A DNA stretch of 64,000 bases from Liolophura sinensis (taxonomy: Eukaryota; Mollusca; Polyplacophora; Chitonida; Chitonidae). Numbering within the stretch: the stretch's first letter is position 1; every line of letters starts with the position of its first letter. The position numbers and the translations under genes are program-made. Positions 61,001-64,000 of the stretch are shown in pieces. The stretch lies in assembly GCF_032854445.1 (NCBI RefSeq), contig NC_088301.1, positions 10,226,281 to 10,290,280 of the forward strand. The letters run 5' to 3'. Under the pieces are notes generated by a model. The model saw nothing but the letters and a program-made list of their open reading frames with translations. It made no database searches and was not told the DNA's origin.

Positions 61001-62989
61001 TAAACTTGGATAAATTTCTTTGTTAGTTAAACTTTTAGATACACTTAAACACGTATCACTCAAAAGCATAAAGGAGGGGATTTTTTTTGTTTATAAACTT
61101 GATTGGTGTCTTGACGCTGTACTCAAGAATATTTCTTGAGGAAACCGGGCAGAGCCCAGTGGAAACCCACGACAATCCACAGGTTAATGGAAGACCTTCC
61201 CACTTACGGCTGGAGAGGAAGCCAGCATGAGCTGGGCATGAACTCAACGGGACCGCATTGGTGGGAGGCTCCTCAGTCATTACAGGGAGGGAAAGAAAAG
61301 TTGAAAAAGATGGGCTACCGGTATAACCATTAACAGTTGGAGGTCATGAAGTAAAATTTGGCAGCTTATCCCGCAAAGTCCAAAAAACACTGTATTTCAC
61401 CTGAAGTTTTGCAGTTTTCAAGTGTCACAATTCCCTTGATTCTGACTGATTCATCAACCTTATTGGGCCACTTGAAATATTTTTTTCTGAAGGTTGATGA
61501 ATTTCTTATCAGACAAACTTTAAGAAACGGCATCAAAGCATCATTTTAAGGCCTTTATGTGTTTAAAAGTACATGTTTACGTATCAAATACAGCACTACT
61601 ATATTAAGAAACAACTCGTCATATCAAACCTTCTCGTATTTAACCTATATCGAATGTCCCAGGTCCAGTTCACATTTTTGTTCCGCTCTGTTGGAGCTGC
61701 GACGACAGTCAAGTTCTGAGCCATATCACTCAGGACATCGTAGAAGACCTTCACATCTGGAGGCTCAGCTGGGTCTATCCGGTCAGCCAAAAGCAAACAT
61801 TTGAAACTTTTAAACTATTTCAAAATTTATTTTTAGAGACAATTTTACATTACATGGATCATATAAACACTAATTAAAACTTCAATATGATCAGATGTAA
61901 TGCCACCTATACTGTAGCCTGTATTTTAAACATTTTTCTGACTATTTAAATATTTTTTTAATGTACACAAGACAAAAGACAAAATCCATTCCAATATCTC
62001 ATTTAAAATCAAATTAAATTTTGTATTTGCATGTACCTCCTGTTTTGATGAATGCAGGCGTATGGAGGTACATGTAACTGTCAAAAAGTTGAGAGAGTAA
62101 ATACACATTTATAATATCATGAACTGCACATGACATGTGAGTTATACAAAACTGCTTTATAGCGTCATAAGTCCGAAATCAGTTTTCGTTGACGTTCACA
62201 ATTTATACATGATATGCACATTACTGCCTTGAACGAGTAAATTTCCCGGATGTCGAATAGGGATTTTCTCACATATGAGGTATATGTGACAAAAGTTTCA
62301 TTAATTTTGCTCCATTCCTTCAAAAGGTATCATGTTTACAAGCACTACGTGTCAATCACCTTTAGCAGATCTGTTACCTAGAAAAACTGCGTCAAGGTTA
62401 CTGAGAATCAACAGGGTTCCTCCACAGGTTGTACACAATTTTCACAATTTTGAATTTAAGATTTGCACAGATAGAGCATTGACAAAAAAGTGTATGGGCA
62501 GGTGTAAGAGCAGACGGATGGACGTTGGACACCAGCTACAACGACAATACCCATATTCTTGGCCGAGGGGTAAAAAGGGCTGGATGATGACGGTGTTCAT
62601 GCATAACCAATACAAGTGTACTTACAGGCGATCTGCATTTCGATATCAGCTGCCAGACAACCTGACACATAACAGAAATATGAGCCCGCATAATCCTCAG
62701 TGACATTGGCAATACGCAGCTCTTTGGTCCTGGAATCTACAACACGGGTGAGGTGATCGGGCACATTGCCCTTGAAGCAGAAGTTGATATCAGCTGAAGT
62801 GGCGTTGGGGCATTTTTCGCCCAGTGTACAGTTCCATGAGAGTGTCTCACCGATGTACCAATGGAAAATCTTGGTTGCATTGGAAGAGCCTGAAACAGAA
62901 ACACTCCAGCTAACAGTAAAGACAAAAAATAATACAACCATACTTGTTTGGGGATAGGAGAGGAAACACACTTGAACAGCCACAGCCAT
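30614..62989 (-). CDS. gp130/Domeless-like class I cytokine receptor, complete 15-exon gene
   Basis: Exons joined from 62989 down to the TGA at 30616-30614 give 3066 bp, 1021 residues. All 14 junctions have GT-AG ends and matching phase. Domains: signal peptide in about the first 35 residues; Ig-like D1 with DYAGSYFC (exon 1); D2 about 122-247 (exons 2-3); D3 about 248-340 with degenerate SDIWS in place of WSXWS (exons 4-5); FN3-like D4 341-447, D5 448-549 and D6 550-658 (exons 6-11); membrane helix about 666-687; box1-like FRPLPDLE at 706-713; a tail of about 330 residues. Ig plus five FN3 is the order of vertebrate gp130; insect Domeless is the arthropod relative. Family members bind helical cytokines and signal through associated JAK kinases to STAT. 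Many N-X-S/T sites fit a glycosylated ectodomain. Introns are rich in minisatellites and SINEs. Membership of the gp130 group is confident; ligand and signalling are inferred. Confidence 0.85.
31493..32709. other. Receptor intron 14, with a SINE fragment
   Basis: AT-rich. A short minus-strand fragment of the common SINE lies at about 32186-32265 (ACGGCGGCCAACATTATGG). Nothing else recognised. Confidence 0.7.
32710..32757 (-). CDS. Receptor exon 14: juxtamembrane tyrosine cluster
   Basis: A 48-bp phase 0-0 exon encodes SSYYAEINGYHTVSTE (714-729). SYYAEI fits an ITIM-like pattern. Skipping this exon would remove three tyrosines without shifting the frame. Confidence 0.75.
32758..33752. other. 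Receptor intron 13
   Basis: AT-rich. No repeat or other feature recognised. Confidence 0.6.
33753..33828 (-). CDS. Receptor exon 13: box1-like region
   Basis: A 76-bp exon follows the acceptor TTCTTATGCAG and ends at GTAAGT. It encodes residues from R688 to E713. FRPLPDLE, about 18 residues inside the membrane, resembles the proline box1 used for JAK docking. Confidence 0.8.
33930..34365 (-). mobile_element. SINE interrupted by a younger SINE
   Basis: Minus-strand common-family SINE in two parts: tail at 33930-33986, body at about 34254-34365 (CCAGCATGAGCTGG, then CAACCCCATTCGTGAG). The younger copy at 33999-34253 splits it. Confidence 0.8.
33987..34265 (+). mobile_element. Full-length tRNA-derived SINE with target-site duplication, nested
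   Basis: The best copy in the window, 33999-34253. The tRNA-like head has box A GTGGCTCAGTTGGTTAG and box B-like ATTCAAGTCC. The central domain runs to GGCCGCCGTTGTATGAG. The tail is AATCAAATAAATCAAATAAA. The direct repeat AACAGCAGCCAG at 33987-33998 and 34254-34265 is its target-site duplication. Confidence 0.9.
34401..34550 (-). mobile_element. SINE, common family, 5' truncated
   Basis: Reverse tail TTATTTATTTATTTGATTGA, then CAGCCTTATGGTGGGAGG and ACCATCCACAAGTTGC. Lies in receptor intron 12, in the sense orientation of the gene. Confidence 0.8.
34817..34952 (-). mobile_element. SINE, common family, 5' truncated
   Basis: Reverse tail and central domain: TTGATTGGTGTTTTACGCCA, then CCAGCATTATGGTGGGAGG and CATCCGCAGGTTGCTGG. 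Lies in receptor intron 12. Confidence 0.85.
35397..35632 (-). mobile_element. Near full-length SINE downstream of the membrane-helix exon
   Basis: Tail at the left (TTTATTTATTTATTTGATTG), tRNA-like head at the right (minus strand TTGGTTAGCACGCTAACGCA). It lies about 75 bp from exon 12, in sense orientation. Confidence 0.85.
35706..35793 (-). CDS. Receptor exon 12: transmembrane helix
   Basis: An 88-bp exon between acceptor CTTCTTCACAG and donor GTATGTG encodes HTPDNTNL then the helix (about 666-687, GLIVGLCIGGTVLIGIIIIC). It enters in phase 1 and leaves in phase 2. Skipping joins exon 11 to exon 13 in a frame that reads H-C-S-G-stop. It lies between two sense-oriented SINEs. Confidence 0.85.
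35838..35978 (-). mobile_element. SINE upstream of the membrane-helix exon
   Basis: Reverse tail TTTATTTATTTCTTTCATTAG, central domain GGCCAGCATTATGGTGTGAG, end at GGTTGCTGGCAG. It is in sense orientation in intron 11. Its tail supplies AATAAA on the transcribed strand about 45 bp before exon 12. Confidence 0.8.
36072..37712. repeat. 30-bp minisatellite, about 55 copies, with 300-bp higher-order period
   Basis: Almost perfect units of ATTCCTACTGATGACAATCA plus ATGTATGTAT fill most of receptor intron 11. Variants (GTGTAT, TATGTCT with ATCCC) recur in order: ten-unit blocks at 36481-36780 and 36781-37080 are nearly identical, and a ten-unit period can be followed further. Since 30 is a multiple of three, open frames of 550-600 codons cross it on both strands. 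They are not genes. Confidence 0.95.
37713..38400. other. Rest of receptor intron 11
   Basis: No further repeat or exon recognised. Confidence 0.5.
38401..38559 (-). CDS. Receptor exon 11: second half of D6
   Basis: A 159-bp phase 1-1 exon between TTTTGCAG and GTAAGT. It encodes VAAMLQTENVCLDFP, then SGQMYFVCVHGISDD and KWVFRRA, the C-terminal strands of an FN3 domain. Reading on into the intron would add RKCVTYM and stop. Confidence 0.8.
38767..38907 (-). mobile_element. Diverged SINE, common family
   Basis: Reverse tail ATTTATTTATTTGATTGGTG, then GAGGCCAGCGTTATTTTGGG and CCATCCGCAGTCTGC. Lies in receptor intron 10. Confidence 0.75.
38908..39664. other. Part of receptor intron 10
   Basis: Nothing recognised. 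Confidence 0.5.
39665..40003 (-). mobile_element. SINE, second family
   Basis: Shares CTTATGTCGTACTTAAGAAT and TTTTTCAGTCATATG with the copy at 23695. The diverged tRNA-like head is at the right (minus strand GGTTAGAGCGTCAGTC). Ends about 160 bp from the 94-bp array. Confidence 0.7.
40166..40751 (-). repeat. 94-bp tandem array of an exon 10 fragment with its splice donor
   Basis: The unit boundary CACTGTGC (or CACTGTGT) recurs at 40166, 40260, 40354, 40448, 40542 and 40636 (94 bp apart), then at 40760 inside exon 10 after a C-rich insertion. On the minus strand each unit carries a 57-bp copy of the exon 10 end, encoding VSYGTADTTAENSSAQCDS or variants. This is followed by a donor (GTGAGT intact in four units) and a ~37-bp piece ending ATTATACTCAG, which looks like a weak acceptor. 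This may be dead intronic repeat or a set of phase 1-1 mini-exons. Confidence 0.9.
40752..40919 (-). CDS. Receptor exon 10: first half of D6
   Basis: A 168-bp phase 1-1 exon between GTTACCACAG and GTAAGT. It encodes GPGEVTEFQIEPLK, KLKWSPPDC and SYTVSYGAADTT, typical FN3 A-C strands with the core Trp. Its last 57 bp are the source or first member of the 94-bp array. Confidence 0.85.
41633..41868. mobile_element. SINE-related element with inverted tails, second copy
   Basis: Starts TATTTATTTATGTATTTATT and ends CCTAATCAAATAAATAAAC, with GGCAAATTACTGAC inside, as in the element at 21808. Lies in receptor intron 9. Confidence 0.5.
41869..43740. other. Part of receptor intron 9
   Basis: No repeat family recognised. 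A minus-strand 115-codon open frame at 42375-42722 has no recognisable domain. Confidence 0.4.
43741..44260. repeat. Diverged ~225-bp tandem duplication
   Basis: ATTCCTCAAC begins at 43741 and at 43966. Both copies continue with ATGAAAG-GCAA, then ATTTGATT, then CTTCACA and CTTGCAAACAT. Considerable divergence points to an old duplication. Confidence 0.65.
44623..44688. repeat. 20-bp short tandem array
   Basis: Three copies of GGTGTACACAGGTATACA-type units. Confidence 0.85.
45397..45795. repeat. ~31-bp minisatellite, about 12 copies
   Basis: Imperfect units of GGTAAAGGTAAGTTATGTCT plus CACATGTGG lie in receptor intron 9. Many units contain GGTAAGT, a perfect donor core, but on the strand opposite to the gene. 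Confidence 0.8.
45796..50271. other. Part of receptor intron 9
   Basis: AT-rich. A faint SINE-like tail lies near 48035-48085 and a (TA)n run at about 49039-49068. Open frames near 48404-48842 and 49289-49738 show no domain. Confidence 0.4.
50272..50380 (+). mobile_element. SINE tail fragment, common family
   Basis: CTGGTTTCCTCCCACCATAA, then GGCCGCCCTCGTATAAGTG, then CACCAATCAAATAAA. Strongly 5' truncated, antisense to the receptor gene. Confidence 0.8.
50592..50757 (-). CDS. Receptor exon 9: second half of D5
   Basis: A 166-bp exon between ATGTTACAG and GTACTG. It encodes TGYDWLTVMGPVSS, HNVTVANLDQT, FRFGVSVEVGGVSSGIAWSS and CLYDRPS. AWSS near the end is a WS-type remnant common in cytokine-receptor FN3 domains. 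Confidence 0.85.
50885..51060 (-). mobile_element. Diverged SINE-like element
   Basis: Starts TTTTTTGATTGGTGTTTAAT, then AACAGCATCAGGCCCATGG. The later part is unlike the common family and shares words with the element near 59225. Lies in receptor intron 8. Confidence 0.5.
51996..52135 (-). CDS. Receptor exon 8: first half of D5
   Basis: A 140-bp exon between TTGTTTACAG and GTGCGT. It encodes APLKPIQVVAEKLNSTTVHV then RWTVQSDAMHNVTIHLCQQ, a clear FN3 start. The donor GTGCGT is weaker than others in the gene, but it is the only one that keeps phase 0 to exon 9. Confidence 0.8.
52910..53129 (-). CDS. Receptor exon 7: second part of D4
   Basis: A 220-bp exon between GCATTTCAG and GTCAGTA. It encodes PIPKESENGKLLSIDVNV, then VANQTIVLCGVRRDQDYEVE and LKGRTKMGLSKVPS, an FN3 E-G strand region. 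Confidence 0.8.
53130..53935. other. Receptor intron 6
   Basis: Contains a short (ATA)n run at about 53627-53646. Nothing else recognised. Confidence 0.5.
53936..54036 (-). CDS. Receptor exon 6: first part of D4
   Basis: A 101-bp exon between TTTGTCACCAG and GTCAGTA. It encodes VPSESPKLSVGSYMHDVS then GQTSLVLYTK. It lacks the usual core Trp, so D4 is the most diverged FN3 domain. Confidence 0.75.
54670..55012 (+). pseudogene. Degraded transposase-like fragment (hAT/KIAA1586-type zinc finger)
   Basis: Two overlapping frames read KPKKIKTFYKKRG and then SDWLIFNYEWSAEDK and YCALCQKHKICAPNG with NKTWT. A basic patch followed by DWL, C-x2-C and KTW resembles the N-terminal zinc finger of hAT-derived proteins. 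A frame change separates the two parts, and it ends in a stop at 55010-55012. Inserted in receptor intron 5, antisense. Confidence 0.4.
55030..55096. repeat. 20-bp tandem array, 3.3 copies
   Basis: Perfect units ATGACTTCCTTGGATTTCCC. Confidence 0.9.
55660..56346. repeat. ~25/50-bp minisatellite
   Basis: About 27 sub-units of the type TTTGTGAGAATCTCCACAGG and TTTGTGAGAATCCCAACAGG alternate in dimers. Fills part of receptor intron 5. Open frames over 100 codons on the minus strand are repeat artefacts. Confidence 0.9.
56347..57025. other. Part of receptor intron 5
   Basis: AT-rich. Nothing recognised. Confidence 0.5.
57026..57425. repeat. ~19-bp minisatellite (CATTGTAACTACCATCCCT)
   Basis: About 20 imperfect units end roughly 55 bp from the donor of exon 5. 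Confidence 0.85.
57480..57621 (-). CDS. Receptor exon 5: second half of D3 with WSXWS remnant
   Basis: A 142-bp exon between TATCCACAG and GTAAGT. It encodes ESMTNETSLMIRGLVTNTPY, then FDKSDIWSKPELKDF and ITTED. SDIWS sits where the WSXWS motif closes the cytokine-binding module. First Trp and Ser are replaced. Confidence 0.85.
57728..59050. repeat. ~49-bp minisatellite filling receptor intron 4
   Basis: About 27 units of CAGAAAGTTCTACCTCACAC plus AGACAACAGAAGTCTTACTG and CCTCTGCCA or variants. The array ends about 17 bp from the donor of exon 4 and covers over 90 percent of the 1446-bp intron. Plus-strand open frames of 235-266 codons are artefacts. Confidence 0.9.
59068..59204 (-). CDS. 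Receptor exon 4: first half of D3
   Basis: A 137-bp exon between TTTATTTTAG and GTAAGG. It encodes ARAPNVYDVCFNESS, RQVEVRWSMWPG and MRYRVSYRRVGSEPWK, a classical FN3 A-C' region with VRW and the YRVSYR strand. Confidence 0.85.
59225..59500. mobile_element. Diverged dispersed repeat
   Basis: Shares TTTTGCAAGTTACTC, AATATACAAATTCCCTGTCT and GGTTTGAACCTGCACC with sequence at 22130-22190 and with the element at 50885. Probably an older SINE subfamily. Lies in receptor intron 3. Confidence 0.45.
59718..59855 (+). mobile_element. SINE fragment, common family
   Basis: GAGCCTCTCACTAATGCGGT, then AGCAACCTGCAGATGGTGG, then GTGAAATATTCTG. Antisense in receptor intron 3. Confidence 0.75.
60158..60240 (+). 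mobile_element. SINE tail fragment, common family
   Basis: CAATGCTGGCCGCCGTCGTA, then AACGGCGTCAAAC and AATCAAATAAATAAATAAAT. Confidence 0.8.
60400..60647 (-). CDS. Receptor exon 3: cysteine-rich second part of D2
   Basis: A 248-bp exon between TGTTTATTCAG and GTAGGT. It encodes PQYFYDDFNDHC, NWSCDSSLEFPCDCPESKF, QCTLLTAGGRSCF and HTIHVKMSSTLFGSAHTNV. It has more cysteines than a standard cytokine-receptor D2 and lacks the C-x9-C-x-W pattern. Confidence 0.8.
61090..61285 (-). mobile_element. SINE, common family, nearly complete body
   Basis: Reverse tail AACTTGATTGGTGTC, then GAAACCGGGCAGAGCCCAG, CATCCACAGG and CCAGCATGAGCTGGGC. Sense orientation in receptor intron 2. Confidence 0.8.
61645..61774 (-). 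CDS. Receptor exon 2: first part of D2
   Basis: A 130-bp exon between GGATAG and GTTAAA. It encodes YPAEPPDVKVFYDVLSDM, NLTVVAAPTERNKN and VNWTWDIRYR. The proline-rich entry and NWTWD strand fit the N-terminal FN3 domain of a cytokine-binding module. The donor GTTAAA is weak, but it alone matches the phase of exon 3. Confidence 0.8.
61775..62625. other. Receptor intron 1
   Basis: No repeat recognised. A plus-strand 123-codon open frame overlapping 62332-62703 is antisense to intron and exon 1 and shows no domain. Confidence 0.5.
62626..62989 (-). CDS. Receptor exon 1: start, signal peptide, Ig-like D1
   Basis: A 364-bp exon from the ATG at 62989 to the donor GTAAGTA. MAVAVQVCFLSYPQ then SMVVLFFVFTVSWSVSVSG forms the signal peptide. 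The Ig-like domain runs from WYIGETLSWNCTLGEKC to ITIANV-type strands and DYAGSYFCYVSGC. An acceptor-like TTTCTGTTTCAG at the end of the signal peptide coding leaves open that part of this is an intron. A later in-frame ATG (M17) would also give a signal peptide. Confidence 0.75.
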
Positions 62990-64000
62990 TTTCTTTCTGA
63001 TGCGGTTTGTAACTCTAAGTATGTGAAAATTCTTAGAACGCCATATGTCAGGGAAATATCAGAAACACGATGCCATGTCTCTTGTACCCATACACCTATT
63101 GCGAAAGGGCATATCAGTGTTTAATGACCTCACCACAAATAGCTGGGCCCAGTGTCAAGAAGCTCTATGTTACGAGCTTGCAACTACCATGACTATGTAA
63201 GGCCAACAGTACTGGTTGCCGTGGTTGTTAGGTGAACATAACGGTAAAAGTGCTTCCTCGAACCGGACAATGGAAACTAGAATTAGGATGTCTGCTTCCA
63301 TCACCCAACATTTCCAAAAATAAAAAAAAGAAAATGTACATGAAAAGAAACAACAGGATGCCATGTTGCTTTAATAGTTTGGCTTCATATAGATTGTTTC
63401 ATGGGTCATTTGTGGTGTGTATTCATTGCACTACCAGGGCCTTATCTAGAGTGATTTAGGTTCTGGAAAACGTGTGAGCCCCCAAACTGTTGGCCACTCA
63501 ATCTAAGCAAGCTGCATTAAAACTAACAAGTACATTAAAGCTGTTACGTCAAATAAGAAAACACTATGAAAGTAATGCACTGAACTAATCTGACATGATC
63601 GGAAAAATTAAGCTTTGGAAACCATCTGTTTACATAATGACGAATAGCTTTGTTCAACTGCTGATATACACAGACAATGGAAACTTCACCACCTTCCAGC
63701 AGCATGTACAAATTGTAACAGTATTTACAAAAAAAGGCAACATGGAGAAAAGGCATGACAAAAATGAAAAATAATCAACAGGGTTGGAACCCCCCACTAT
63801 CAAACATCATATACAATGCATCTAGAGCTGAAAACCACCACAGCGTCTTGATCGAGTTAGGCCTTAGCGATCAAGGCACCTGGTTAAGTATGTACATTTC
63901 AGGTTGCTCGACACATGCTGTACAATAACACCACTCCCATCTGGTTTGCATGGGCTCAGTTCAGTTTTGGGAGCGAACGAGGACAGAGCGCATGTAGGTG
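62990..64000. other. 5' flank of the receptor gene
   Basis: Should hold the 5' UTR and promoter. I see no clear TATA box, CpG-rich stretch or further coding exon. STAT-type TTCNNNGAA sites were not searched for exhaustively. Confidence 0.4.

Overview
This is a eukaryotic window, almost certainly from a marine lophotrochozoan animal, most likely a mollusc (a brachiopod is possible). The evidence is AT-rich DNA, spliceosomal introns, two animal-specific membrane protein families, and many dispersed tRNA-derived SINEs. The SINEs have tails of the AATCAAATAAATAAAT type and a conserved central domain that resembles the Meta-type SINEs reported from molluscs. That family assignment is from memory.

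Two genes are supported, both on the minus strand. (1) 4260-7118 is a single-exon gene for a divergent XK-related (XKR/CED-8 family) membrane protein of 952 residues. (2) 30614-62989 is a complete 15-exon gene whose 14 introns all join in frame. I reconstruct a 1021-residue class I cytokine receptor with the domain order of vertebrate gp130 and insect Domeless: signal peptide, Ig-like domain, five FN3-like domains (the second and third extracellular domains form the cytokine-binding module), one membrane helix, a box1-like motif and a 330-residue tyrosine- and acid-containing tail. It is presumably a JAK/STAT receptor. No ligand, JAK or STAT gene lies in the window.

Layout: 1-4200 holds small duplications and a head-to-head SINE pair. 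4260-7118 is the XKR gene. 7119-30613 is about 23 kb of intergenic DNA with at least eight unrelated minisatellites, several SINEs, one weak candidate exon (7737-7834) and one weak candidate start (8994). 30614-62989 is the receptor gene. 62990-64000 is its 5' flank.

The most unusual property is the number of unrelated minisatellites (unit sizes from about 19 to 94 bp), many inside receptor introns. Intron 10 carries a 94-bp array that repeats the 3' end of exon 10 together with its splice donor. Intron 4 is almost entirely a ~49-bp minisatellite. Intron 11 holds about 55 copies of a 30-bp unit with a 300-bp higher-order period. The membrane-helix exon is 88 bp and lies between two SINEs; skipping it predicts an immediate stop, hence a soluble receptor. 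Exon boundaries were read by eye from splice consensus and phase, without transcript data.
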